A stretch of 64,000 nt of DNA, taken from contig NC_135170.1 in the NCBI RefSeq assembly GCF_041146795.1, positions 25,104,033 through 25,168,032 of the forward strand. Reading direction: 5' to 3'. Of the stretch, positions 1-11,930 are shown one piece after another. A model generated the notes under the pieces. The model saw only the letters and a program-made list of their open reading frames with translations. It did no database searches and was not told where the DNA came from. This DNA is from Maylandia zebra (Eukaryota; Chordata; Actinopteri; Cichliformes; Cichlidae). The translations under genes and the position numbers were made by a program. Every line of letters begins with the position of its first letter. The stretch's first letter is position 1.

Positions 1-84
1 TATACATGCTGTTTATATTTGTAATATTCAATATGGGTTTACTAAATTGAAGTACTTGAGTAGATTTCTTTTGTTTCTCCATAG

Positions 85-522
85 TTCATGGTGGATTCGG
101 CCAACATTGCTCAGATATCCTCCTCCTGTATCCAGTTGCTGTCAGTACTGTCAGCTGAGCCTCTGAGCAAGGCCTCTGTGCTTATTCTCTTCAACAAGAG
201 GTGACACTCGTAGAATACACATCAGTCTCTATTAGTGTTTTACCATATTGTACAGGATCTCTAGCAGGTTTAATGCAATTTGTATGTAATAAGGAAAGCT
301 AATAATACCACTAGGAAATTTTTGATTTTCTTTTCCAATTTTATATTTTCCCCCAGGGACATGCCTTGCACTATGAGCCTTATAGAGATAAAGTCACTGT
401 TCAGGATGGATGACATTGTTGCATCTGCGACTCAGCCAATCACAACACTGGAAGTCAGTGCCAGATCTGGAGAGGGACTTAAAGAGGTGATGAGCTGGCT
501 GGAGTCCGTCACAGTCAAGTGA
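85..522 (+). CDS. arl16: ADP-ribosylation factor-like 16, C-terminal two exons (partial)
   Basis: Only the 3' end of the gene is inside the window. Exon 85-200 follows an intron ending in ccatag; exon 357-522 ends in TGA. The split codon AG|G rebuilds the G4 motif NKRD (FNKRD), which reads guanine in ARF/ARL GTPases. SARSG near the C-terminus fits the G5 loop. The rest (DMPCTMSLIEIKSLFR and onward) follows the ARL16 C-terminus, including a helix ending SWLESVTVK. ARL16 is an atypical ARL family GTPase. The P-loop and switches lie upstream of base 1, so catalytic motifs cannot be judged. In human, ARL16 lies beside HGS; here hgs starts 38 kb downstream with other genes between. Confidence 0.88.
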
Positions 523-537
523 CATACGCTTACTGAT

Positions 538-1248
538 TACTTCATTAGGTACACAATTACTCTTTCATGCAAATATCTAATCAGCTAATAACATGGCAGT
601 AACTGAATTAGTTTAAGCATTGAAACATGGTAAAGATGATCTGCTGAACCGAGTTCTCTGGGTTCTCTGGCCTTGTTGTTGTAGATGATCAGAGGAAAAG
701 GAGACCAGAGGGGCTAAGAACAGGAAACAGGCTATAGTTTGCACAGGCTAACCAAAGTTAGACATCAAAGAATTGAAAAATGTTGCCTGGTCCAGTGAGT
801 GTAAGTTTCTCCCAGCAATTTGGATGGTATTGTTACAATTTGGCATAAATAAAATGAAAGTATAGATCCACGCTGCCTTATATCAGAGGATCAGGCTGGT
901 AGTGGTGTAATCGTGTGCCGGATATTTTCTTGGTACCCTGCACCCAGCAGGATAACGCAGTATGTCACAAAGCTCCAGTCATGAACTTGACAATCAGTTC
1001 ACTGTACTCAAATGGCCACAAGAGTCACCAGATCTCAATCCAGTGGAGCAACTTCAAAGTCTGGTGCAAACTCACACCATGGTTGTGCATATGACAGATC
1101 TGCAGCAAATACATAAGACTGTCAAGTCAGTATGGACCAAAATCCAAGGAATGTTTCTAGCACCTTGTTAAATAGAATTAAAACAGCTCTGAAGGAAAAA
1201 TGGGTCCAACCCTGAACTAGTGAGGTATACTTAATAAAGTGGCCAGTG
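538..1248 (+). mobile_element. Tc1/mariner transposon relic, internally deleted
   Basis: The relic starts near ttcattaggtacac and ends near taataaagtggccagtgact, the inverted-terminus signature of an abundant fish Tc1 family. Between them are transposase-derived blocks in plus order. A 69-codon open stretch at 962-1171 contains SPDLNPVEQL, the conserved SPDLNPIE box near the third catalytic acid of Tc1 transposases. Large internal parts of the catalytic domain are missing, so it is dead. It lies in the 3' flank of arl16 and may supply the AATAAA at about 846. Confidence 0.85.
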
Positions 1249-1249
1249 A

Positions 1250-2232
1250 CTGTGTGTGTGTGCGTGCGTGCCAGTTTCTGTATTTGTATCTTATAATAGT
1301 GATACTGTTTATACAAAAAATGTTCTGCCTTTTGGTCTTTATCAGCTTATATGCTACTCTGTTGAGGTTTTCATGGTGTGTTTCTCGTGTAAGAGTGTTT
1401 ATCTTTGGTAGCACAATATTTAATATTAAAAAAAAAAAAAGAGTAACAACTCTTATAGAACTTTATGAAGATTTTACAGAATATTTTCTCATGTAAGGCA
1501 TTCAGTATTTATCTTTGTATATGTTTTTTTTCTTAATGAAATTTGGATTTTGTGTATGAACTTTGTTTTCAGTGTATGTGGATGTTATGTTTTAATTGAG
1601 AGGAGCAGTTTTTTGTGTTTCTTTTTTGGCTTATTGTCACTTTTTTCTGTTTATTCTGGTAGTGGTGTAATGTAAGAAGAGGTAATATTGCTGACTTCAC
1701 TACCAGCAGGGGGCGCAAACTGCTTATGAGACAGTGATACTGAGTCGTCATGATTTCATGTAGCATGTATTGATACCAAGGGAAATGAGTAAATGCAAGT
1801 GAATAAACCCATGTGAAGAACTGAGCAGTGTTGTAAATACACTCCTATATTTGGTGAAGTCAGTGGTTTGCAAGCAATGAATAAACTCATATTCATACAT
1901 TTTTTAAGGTTACTTCATATGAATTATTTGCTCACAGTCCTCCCAAACTATTACTTCATTCGCCACTTGAATTTCATAATAGCAGACTGGTATACACTGA
2001 TTTTTCCCCACCAGCTCTGTTCCAGCCATATACCAGTATGATGCAGTACTTCAAGCAGCGAACAGGTAGATGTGCACATACCGAGAATGTGTAATCAGCA
2101 GTGACCACCTAAACCTGTAATGCATCTTCCCTCTACTTACAGCTTAGTTTGTTGACAGCAAAATATTATCAGACCTTTTGTTTCTACGTTGTAGGGTATG
2201 ACCTTGAAATTGTACTTGACACTTGGTAGTTA

Positions 2233-2264
<32 letters not shown>

Positions 2265-2509
2265 TGTTATCTCTGTTGTAGTCTGTTCATTAAAAGAGGA
2301 GCAGGATATGTTGCTGCAGTGAAGAGCAGATTCAGCTTGCGTCTACCTAAAGGTTATTGTGCATTACAAGAATATAAAAACAACTAAGAATAGGTTTTTC
2401 ATACAAGTCCATTGGGCTGTAGTTTGGTGTGCAGTTAGAGCAATATTTCAAGAGGACAATTTAGTGAATTTCCATTTTTCTAAAATATTTTTTCCGGTTT
2501 AGTTTGTCC
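1250..2509. other. arl16-epn3 tail-to-tail interval
   Basis: This AT-rich interval has no gene. It starts with an imperfect GT run (about 1252-1272) and holds a 26-base A run at 2238-2263. Plus-strand AATAAA hexamers occur near 1803 and 1880, and a minus-strand one (tttatt, 1650-1655) could serve epn3. The only other notable site is a CTCF-like motif, listed separately. Confidence 0.5.
1703..1716 (+). promoter_or_regulatory. CTCF-like core motif
   Basis: CCAGCAGGGGGCGC is an exact match to the CTCF core consensus in an otherwise AT-rich stretch, downstream of arl16 and epn3. Binding is not shown by sequence alone. A second near-match on the opposite strand lies at 14690-14703, on the far side of epn3. 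Confidence 0.45.
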
Positions 2510-5500
2510 TCATAAGAAGGGGTTTTGACTGCTCTGTGCGGCCTGTGATCCCTGAGCACTTGCTGAAGAGAAAGGCAACAAGGGCTCAGGGAGCCTCACT
2601 GGCAAGTCCAGTCCAGGATGGGTGGGGTGAGTATGTGACGACGGGATGCTGGCACCCGGATGACTTGTAGGCAGCGGCAAGGAGGCACTGTATGGAAGAG
2701 AAGTGGCGTGGGGAGCCGTCAAGGCGGAGCCGGTGCCCATTTGATTTAGACTTAGTTTCGGCTGATCTGCTTGGAATGGATTGCTGGGTGAAGGAGCATT
2801 CAGGCCTATGTGAAAAGAAATAAAGAGAAAAAGTCTACTTTTAACACCTATTCAAAGTTTATTTTTTCTAAAACTGAGCCTTGAACCTGATGAGTCAATG
2901 ACCTCTTTATGTCTCTCATGACGCTACAGTTTCAAGCACACACTGTTCCCAAAACTCATCTGAGATTTAAAAGGCAGGAACAAAAAAAAAAACTTTAATT
3001 CTCATTCACAAACCAACTGGAGATCACAAAAAACAGATACCAGCAAGGATAAATGGAAAAATGGAAATATCTAGCACTCTGCACGTGGGGGTTTTACTGC
3101 AGTCGTTACATGGCAGCGGATTATCACTCGCTTGCATTTACCAGTACATGGCACACACTGGTAAATGATTAACACTGCCAGGTGGTGGTTGTGCTCATCT
3201 TATGCACAACCAGCACCTGGCTGATTTGAATACAATGTTTTAACTACTCTGTATGTCCAATAACAAAGTGCAATGACTACACCTGCAGTCAATAATACAA
3301 AACATACCTGATAAAAACGGGTTCTTGTTCTTGGCTGATGGGTTTCCTGGGATCAAGCTGTCCAAGTTCACCAAGGAAGCTGCCGAAGGGTCCAGGAAGG
3401 ACTCGGGTGTCCGGCATGTTCGAGAGCTGGGGTCATTCAGGCTTTCTCGAAGACGAGAAAGGTCAAAAAGCTCAGGGCTGTCCTCTCGCCCACTAGCCCC
3501 GTTCACCTGACCACCATCCATAGCGTCATCAAACAGATCAGCATCTGTCAGCAGAAAAGTAGAAAGACAAGTAAGACTGCAAGTGGAACCAACGTACAAA
3601 AAGTAGAACAAGAATAGCAGATAGTGTATTGTTTACCTGAGGGACTTAGAGTTCGGGGAGCAGGTTCTGTAGGGGCTGATCTTCCTAAAGGCGCTGTGAA
3701 CAGATCAGCTCCTGACGAGGATAAAAACATGACAGAAATGCTATTTAACTTTCTGTGGAACATAGGTAGTTTTTAAGATATCCAGGTGACGTCTTTATTT
3801 TAGTTACCCTACTTGTAAGTGAAAACACTCACCTGTATTTGCAGGCAAAGACCATACAGGACTGAGGCTGGAGACGTTGTCCTGTGGTGGATCCCAGGGG
3901 TTGGCTGGAGGTTCCCACGGTGGGGGAGGGCTATTTGAAGGTGGAGGTACCATCCATGGAGAATCAGCTCTTGGAACGCGGCTGCCTTCTTAATTAACAC
4001 ACAAATAAAAGAGTGTTAGCCGGTGAGCAGTTCAAATTATTTTGTAGGTACAAAAAGCAGAGAGTTTCATGTAAAAAAAAAAAAAAAAAAAAAAAGATTC
4101 TTCATCTTCATACGATTCCATCTAAAATAATATACCATGACCAAGCCAACTCAAGGCTCACCGAAAGAGTCCCAATGGTCTGTACCTCCAGCCCCAGCAG
4201 CTGCCTGGTGTGAGGCATTATTCCACCGATGGTCACTGGGAGGCAGATCTGTGGGTACTGCGAAAACATCTACCAGGTCCATAAAGGCCGTCTGACCAAA
4301 TTCATCAAAGAAAAAAACAAAACCAGAAAAAGTTTATATTTCAACATATATTTTGACAGTATTATTGAATGTTTTCATAGTCATATACTACTGCTTATGT
4401 TTCAAGCTTTCATACCCCGCCTTTTTTCTCCATTTCACGTTTGCTCTCGTCCAGAGCTTTCTGGAGCAGGGACTCATCTCCTTGGCGGCTGAGCTGCTCC
4501 TTTCAACAGATAAAAGACACACGTAAGCCTTTACGGGTCACATATTGTCACATCACACTATATTTCTCATTCAGTGACGGTGCACAGGAAAAATAGATGG
4601 CTTGCATTTTTCCTATGCAACATATGTACACAGTTGGCAGAAACCAGAAAATTCCCTGGCCAAAGAGAGGACAGAAAGCAGAGCATCCCTGTGATCTCTA
4701 ACAGAGCAGTTCTATTGTGTTACTATATAGGAGTGTAGACAGAGAGGGTAAAAAAGGGGGAGGAAAGAGACAAAGAGAGTGAGACAGGAAGCGGGGGTCC
4801 AAAGGTTGCCGAGATAATACAACAAAGTGAACGTTATACAACTTTTTCAAACAAGGCAAAGAAAAGGAAGCAGAAAGTGTGGCAATAAGGTACTGTAAAG
4901 GTTGTATGGGGGAAAATATAATTTAAAAAAAAAAATACAGAGAGAAAGGATGATTTAGGACAAGTGGCACTGATCATATAATGGCTTATGTTGTAACAGA
5001 GGACTGAAATTAAACAGGTAATATTCTCCTGAGCTATTCAGGAAGCAAGTCTGAATTTACATTATAAATAAAGTATTGTGCAAAAGTTTTGACCCACATT
5101 TAATTTCCTTATATATATATATATCACTGGGATATAAAGAAATAGGCAAAATAGTAATGTATTCATTTATGATTTATTTATTTAAGATGTGGAATAAGAT
5201 GGCTTGAAATACAGCATATATAGCAGCTTTCTTTCTTCTTTGGATGTTGGCTGTCTTTACTTCTGTTCTCTGTCAAGATGATCTCACACTGTTACAATAA
5301 TGGTGAGGTGTGGGCTCTGTGGAGGTTAATTCATGACCAATAGTGTTCCACTGTGTGTTTTTCTTTGCTGGATTTTTCCTGTTTCTTAAGAACATGATAA
5401 ACCCTGAGACACATTGGCGACCTGCCCAGGGTGCACCCTACCATTCGCCCTATGGCAGTTGGGATACGCTCCAGCCCACCCATGACTCTGAATTGGATAA

Positions 5501-8500
5501 GCAAAAGAAGATGGATGGATGACTTTCAGATGCTTTCCATTTCCTTTTTTAGTCCTTCCACTTCTTTTGTCCTCCACTTGTCTGATTTCCTTAAATTTAT
5601 AATGAACACACCGCACACCATGCTGAGATATGGCGAGTTTTAGCTAATAGCTTTGTGGGAATCACCTTGTTGGTGCAAAATGATTCTTTTTGGTTTGTCA
5701 AACCGTGTCATCTTTAGTACTTTTCATAGATTCAACTAAAGAAAATGGAAAATTTTTTTTGATTTTTGTGACAGACTGGAAGTGCCAAAATATACCATTT
5801 ACAGTTGCTTCTTTGCTAAGTTGTCTGTGTTTACACAGCACTGATTCATCACTTGAGCAGGCTGCCTTTTTTTTTGCTTAAATGATTGTTTTTTTTAAGC
5901 CACGTAACACTACCAAGAAAATAAAAATCCTTTAATAATGAGTGGAAAAAACAGTCAATGTCCAAGGAAAAGCTTTGAAAGACCTCCAAAAAGTCTGGAG
6001 AATTATGGCTTAAGACAACTTCAAAAAATAAAACAGTTACAAGAAGTCTGGTTCCGTAGAAGCCAGAAATGAGGGGGTGGCTCAAGTCTTTTGCACAGCA
6101 CTGTAATTCAAACTGAAGTGACAAGTGTGGTCACCTGCACCTTCATTTTTTATAAATAACTTGTGAAAAATGTCACGACAGTTCTTACTGTCTATTTCAA
6201 AAGTGCTTAGGAAATGGTTCAAGTCCTCTCACCCACTCCCCAGGACACTCTACCTGCTGGTGCTCCTCCTTGCTCAAGCTCAGGGCCAACTGGAGCTGAG
6301 TTTCCTCGTCCATATCCAGGGCAGCAGCAGGAGCGCGTTGGACTGGCTGTGAAAGTGTAAACCAAGGAGGGATTTACAGTCAGCTTCCATTTTACCAGAA
6401 ATAAAGTTGGGCATCCTCACAGTACTTCACAAGCAAATTTAACAGGTTTCCCAATCAATGTGAAGGAGCCAGTCCTTTGCCCTTCCCTGGCACCACACCA
6501 GAAGGTCAGCAGCACCAGGTCAGAGCCTGAGATGTGTGTCTCATACAAGTGTACTCAGAGGAAACAACTTATGGTTAGTATAAGAAAAAACAAAGGATGA
6601 AACCACAATTGGTTAATTTTTAGAGAAAGTTGCATATTTCTTTGCTGTTCAAAAGTGAGTGAGTGAAGGGCGGATAGTTCAGTTGTAGGAAGGAGAGAAA
6701 GTGAGTAGGCATGCAGTTGCTTCTGTGAAGGAAAAACACTGGAATGTGATACTGGGTTAAATGTTTAAACCAAGGGACAAAGAAAAAATGCAAAGGTAGC
6801 TGCATCCCTCCCAGTATACATGTACCTGGTGGGCCTCCTCTTTGCTGAGGCTCATAGCGATCTGGAGCTGGGTCTGCTCATCGATATCCACTCGAGGAGG
6901 TGGCTAGAGTTACACATGAGGGAATTGGAGGAAGGCAAATCAAAAAAAATGGTAAAAAAGCATGCTTGATTTTGCTGTAATGATAGGCTATGCTGGAAAG
7001 AAGAGAAACAGATCAAATGCCTTGGATTTCTTATCAAAAATCACAGCCGATTTGTCTGATTGCTGAAGTGGAAACTGATATGCACTCTAATATATTCCTA
7101 CAGGAGCTGAAGCAGGAAGTCTCCGAGGGCAAAGCTGCCCTTGGCATGGAGACCGGGGCGGGCTGTGGAAGCTTGAGAGTGGATCAATGCACACATTCTG
7201 TCTGGCTTCTCACTCTTTCGCTCCCAGCTTCCTCACTGTGCTCGGTCATTGTTGGCTACATCAGAGGTTGAGCTGATGATATCATTTTCTGACAACAGTT
7301 CTGGGAAATACACAGTCAGGAGCAACGCTTCACCACTGGGGCAGCTGTTTAATGTTTTACTACAGCATAAAATGTCAACAACAAAGCGAAGAAGCCTCTT
7401 TCTGTCTGGCGCATGTGCCTGTAAGCGTGAAAGGTTTGTGCTCACTGAAAGAGCGAGTGTGTTGTGTGTTTTTGTACCTTTTCACTTTCTTCTCGGCTCA
7501 TAGCCAGGGCCAGCTGCAGCTGTAGCTCCTCTTCGCCACTGGTTGCTGGGCGTGCTTGTTCCAGGTCTGGAGCTAGTTGAGGAGAGAAAGAGCAGAGGGG
7601 AGTGGGTTTTAGGGAGGAATGGGGAGCCATAGGATGAGAGAAACATCAACAGATGGAGGGAGGAAGGGGATGCAAAGCCAAGAAAGAAACACTTTAGGGT
7701 GATTTTTAAGGTCAGAAACGAGCTGGCACTGTTTTTGCATGTTAATTTTCCATTGCCTGTTGTTAAGGGCCTTTGATCACATTGCTTGCCACAGTCTGCC
7801 TGCACTGAGAACAATGGTGTGGCTGTGTGGAGAGTTCGGCTGGTGGTGGGGGAGAGGAATGGATGGATTGGAGTGGGGCCCACCTTATTACCCCGAATCC
7901 TCTGGGCCAGTTGGAGGATTCAGGTCCAGATTTGAGAGAGGGAATAGGGAAGGGGGTCGGGGGGAGCTGGCAGCTTACCAGTCTGGGTGCCAGGCTGTGG
8001 GTCACAGGGCTAAAAGAGGGAAGCAGGCCACACGCTGGAAAAGTCAGGTCTCGGAAACCAATCTTTTCCACCGCACTGCCCCTCAATATCCCCCGTCTGA
8101 GCTGGAATACTTTCTAGCAATTAGCTGCTGACAACCTGGTGACCCCCTCCCACGGTACTAATCATTATCATTATCATGGAATCTTCTGGAAATCACCAAA
8201 ATATCCCCCCTTTTTATAGTTAAAATCAGCTAGAGAGAAACAACAACAGAGGACTGGTGGGGCTTTCTAAATCATCTGGGGTTTCTTTATCCAATTCCTT
8301 GCTATGATTTCTGGAATGGATAGGAAAGCCTCCTTCAAATAAACCATGCTATTTTTATAGTATCTCTGAACCACAGAACCAGAGCTAGAAATTGGACACT
8401 GGCCATGTGCTTCCGCTGGCACTCATTCTTGCTCAGAAAAGTATGCTAGTAATTTGTATTAGGTGGAAAATCTGTTGAACAAAAAAAAGAAAGAAAGAAA

Positions 8501-9851
8501 ATACAGTCATATACCGTCTTGCGGGTATACAGTATTTACTTTTCCCTCATGAAGCAAGCCACAGACATAAAAAGATAAACATCTGCCCTTGAGACACCAC
8601 AAGGGCAAAAGTTACTAACGGACTTTTTAAACAACATTCCCCACAAAGACCACACATTTGCCAAAGTATAGTACAGACCAGTAGCACCACATTTATAAAT
8701 GATGCATTTAGCTTTCCAGTTAGAGTTGTCACTTGTAGCTGATGAAGTCAGTGATACCATCTCTCCTCAGTCGCACACTGAAAATTTCAGTCTTATATCA
8801 TCAACCCATCTAATGACCTAAACACTTAAGTGGCAGATGACAGAGCATCACCTCAAGCAAACATGCTGTAAACCTGTGTTGGAGTGAAACAAGCACACAT
8901 TGGGCCTCTTCTCTATCATAAATCCAGTTTAGCTGCCAGACAATCAAAGGAATGCAGATGCCCAACAGTGTGAAGAGAGCAAAACTGAAACGAAATCGCA
9001 GTCAGTTTATGCATGTCAAGGCTCGGAAAGGTGGAGCGTGAGTATTAAAACTAATAGTGTTTTCGAAACTACCTTGAAAACAGGTTTTGATTTACTTCAT
9101 CACATAAGAGTTCAGGGAACTTATCAGATGAACTCATGACCATTTTAACTTGTGACTTGCCATGTGAGTGATTCAGAAAAATGACAGCTCCCGTGCAAAA
9201 GGAAATATTCAAGTACTCAACACTGTGTGCTTTGAGTAATGTAATATATAGTCTGTAGTTACACAACAGCCCCTGCTACTCACAGTGGAAGGAGGAAGGA
9301 GAGCTTCTGCACCTGACGCCCTCATCACTCGGGTATCCTGGGTAAGGAGGAGGTAAGGGACTCGAACCTAAGCTACTTGTGACCCCTGTCATGCGTGTTT
9401 TGGTCTTCAGTGCCTGGGTTCGCTCCTTCTTTAGCTTTTCTTCATCCCTCAACAGAGCCACCAACTGTTTAGCCTTTTCCCTCACATTGAGGCCCTGGTC
9501 ACGTCCATCTCGATCTAAGTACTGGAAGTCTCTCAGTGTCTGAATGCTGTATATGTTGTCCCGGCAATCCCTGGCTACGCGCTCAGACCCTGTTTTGATT
9601 AAATAGTCCAGTAGCGTGAGCGCCTTGTAAACATGCCTCCAGTTTTTGCCGTGATCATTGAGCCTCTTCCAGACCATACCCATAACCTCTGCGAAAGCCA
9701 CAACATTGAAGGTCAGATCTGCAATTTCAGCCATGAGCGAGCTGGAGGGTCCCCAGGGGTCGTTGGAGGTGGCCTCTCTAACCTTTATCTCGGCCTCGGT
9801 GTAGTTGTTGACCATGTTTTTCATTTGGCGGCGGATCGATGATGTCTGCAT
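2510..9851 (-). CDS. epn3: epsin-3, endocytic clathrin adaptor
   Basis: There are ten coding exons: 9284-9851, 7478-7572, 6826-6903, 6254-6346, 4416-4499, 4162-4291, 3833-3985, 3637-3711, 3308-3544 and 2510-2805. They total 1809 bases, 602 residues plus stop. Residues 1 to about 145 are an ENTH domain (SSIRRQMKN, KNWRHVYKALTLLDYL), which binds PI(4,5)P2 and bends membrane. Three UIMs follow, one per exon: EEELQLQLALAMSREE, DEQTQLQIAMSLSKEE, DEETQLQLALSLSKEE. FMDLVDVFA resembles a clathrin box; SPW and NPWDPP recall AP-2-binding DPW repeats. Three NPF motifs (NPFL, NPFQ, terminal NPFL) would bind EH domains. The C-terminal pattern CRTPESFLDPSAASLVNLDS is specific for EPN3 rather than EPN1/2. 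The last acceptor gtag|C and donor gtgagt at 9283 were chosen by phase. Human EPN3 has two UIMs, so the third is notable. Confidence 0.94.
5076..6104. mobile_element. Non-autonomous Tc/mariner-type element in an epn3 intron
   Basis: The left end (gtgcaaaagttttgacccac, from 5078) and right end (gtggctcaagtcttttgcac, to 6096) form an imperfect terminal inverted repeat, about 17 of 20 positions. These termini belong to a widespread fish Tc1-like family. No transposase frame remains in the 1.03 kb between them. A LINE tail (5385-5522) is inserted inside, so this element is the older of the two. Confidence 0.7.
5385..5522 (+). mobile_element. Rex3/RTE-like LINE 3' tail
   Basis: The sequence runs from gagacacattggcgacctgc through gggatacgctccagccca to a GATG-repeat tail (gatggatggatg). 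This is the usual 3' end of Rex3-like fish LINEs, which end in short GATG repeats. Only about 130 bases survive, so it is 5'-truncated. It is nested inside a Tc-type element. Confidence 0.6.
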
Positions 9852-11739
9852 GATGGCAGCGGTGTTTAACAGGTAGAGGAAGAAAATCTAGCAGCAGCAG
9901 GCCAGCCCACTGTGTTGCTTCAAAGGAAAACGGCTTGTTCAGCTTAATGGAAAAATGCGGTTAAAGGGAAGGCCCAAAGGTGACTTCAGCTGTGTCCACA
10001 AGTGTGCTCCTTCTGGAAGAATAAAAACATGATTTAAGCATATGCATATGTAAAATAAGAATTTCACATAACTTGTCAGCTTTATAACTCCTTATACATC
10101 ATCTTCTGTCTGCAATTATCAGCAGCATTAGTGAGCTCGCCTAGCTCTCATGTTTTCCCACCCATTATTAGTGTTTGGAAGGAGAGAAATAACTCCACGC
10201 CTCTGAGCAAAGTGAAAAAAAAAAAAAACACCTGATCTCGGTTTTCCCCGAATTTACTTGAAGACATGGGCGATGGCTTAAGGCATGCAGTGCACTGTTC
10301 CTAAGCGGGCAGCCACCAGCTTGACAAATATTTGCTATATCTTATTTCATTCGTCACTTTTGCTGCTAATAAAAGCACAGTTTTGTGTCATACCAAACTC
10401 ACTGTATCTGGGACTACTGTTTAATCTGCAGGTGTTGGGCATTATGAGAAAAGGGAGGGGCTCCACCTCCCCTGCTGGTCTGACCAGGTTACATCATCAT
10501 GACAGCGGTGGTGGGCCTCCCATAACTAACGAAACACCCAGTGTCCTGTACATGTAAGCATATGTCTATCTGCCTGAATCACCAAAATGTTTTTCTGCAG
10601 CAGTTACAGAAAATTATGCCTTACAGTACATGTCACTTTGTCCTGAACTTTGGATTGCTTTGTCTTACATAGTCAGGGGAATCATAAGCTAACTGATAAG
10701 CTTCCTCTCCCCCACATGAAGGAGTACAAAGATGAGTGACAGCCCAATCACATCAGTAGGACTTACAATAAAAAAAAAAAAGTAAAACAGCAAAAATTAC
10801 GCTTGAAAATCTATTGTGTTACACGAAATATGAGCACACTGCTACTTTTGTCTCTCAAAAGATTTAGCTGTACCTTTGACTGTACCAGGATAAGAGGGAG
10901 TGAGTGAGTCTATTTCTGGTTCAAAGAACAGCAGGTTCAGTGATCAATGCAGGCCCGGTTCACTGCTTAGGCCCTTCTTGAAACTACATAGCTGTGCCCA
11001 GAAAATAAGAGAAAATGCGTTCTTCCTATAACTTTCTGTCAGTGGAAGTCAGTTTAAAGGAAAAGGTGGTTTTATGAGGGCTAGCAGAGGAGAAATGTTT
11101 AACAGAAGTCAGTTAAAGTCTCTCTGGACAGATTTCTGCCTCTGTTAATGTGGCAAAATGAAGACGATAAATTCTTTTTAAGTCAAATTTTGGCACCTCG
11201 ATTTCGTTAATTATCACAAAGTTCAAAGTACAGCCAGGAAGAGAAGCAGGCCCAAAACATTAACACGCACAAAAACACAACTGATTTTCCATTTCTGACC
11301 TTGACTTGACCATTTTCAAATTTGGAGGATTTAAACAATTAAAAAAAAAAAAAGAAAGAAAAAAAGTCCTGCTTAAATTAAAAGAACGCGATCTAGCTGC
11401 ACTTATAGGACGCAACCCCCCGCCCCAAATAAAACTGCTCCCAGATCGGGCCTACATACCCGCCCAGGTATTCTTCACTGCGGGCTACAGCCGTGAGAAA
11501 AATCACTGACCCGCTGGGGGAAAGCGCGGCTCTTTTCCTGGCATGCTCTTTCTGTCCCAAACTAGGAAGACCGGGGCCATTATTGCGTCAAATGCGATGA
11601 TCGGGTAGGTGAAGTATGTGACCGTGACTCAGCCTTGTTTCCGAGTTTAAAAGTTAAAACCCCGATAAAACGAAAAGAAACCACGAAAAACATAAAGATC
11701 GTCTCCACCGTGTCCACTTTCCCTCTTACCTTCATGTCA

Positions 11740-11930
11740 TAGCGCGTCAGTGGGGTCCCAACTTGGGGAAGCTTTGGGTAGAATAAGAAACGCCTCCGCC
11801 TCTCGGCATATCCCGTAGCTGTCGCACAGAGAAGAACTAGTGGAGAAAGATATTTAAAGCCCAAAGCAGTCAGCGAGAAGCGCACGGACCGTGTAAGAAT
11901 CCCAAACTACGGCGCGGAGGCGGAAGCTGC
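11740..11930 (-). promoter_or_regulatory. Probable epn3 promoter and 5' untranslated region
   Basis: This GC-richer patch (ctacggcgcggaggcggaagc near 11910) stands out from AT-rich surroundings and lies about 2 kb upstream of the epn3 ATG on the coding strand. The sequence just before the ATG contains an acceptor-like ctgctgctag, which implies a non-coding first exon. The patch contains no TATA box. Exact transcription start cannot be read from sequence. Confidence 0.35.

Noticed and set aside
962-1171. 69-codon open frame starting MSQSSSHELDNQF
   Set aside because: It is Tc1 transposase text (SPDLNPVE box) in a deleted relic, not a host gene.
7739-8131. 130-codon plus-strand frame in an epn3 intron
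   Set aside because: Low-complexity composition, overlapping frames on both strands and no domain; it is chance in GC-richer intron sequence.
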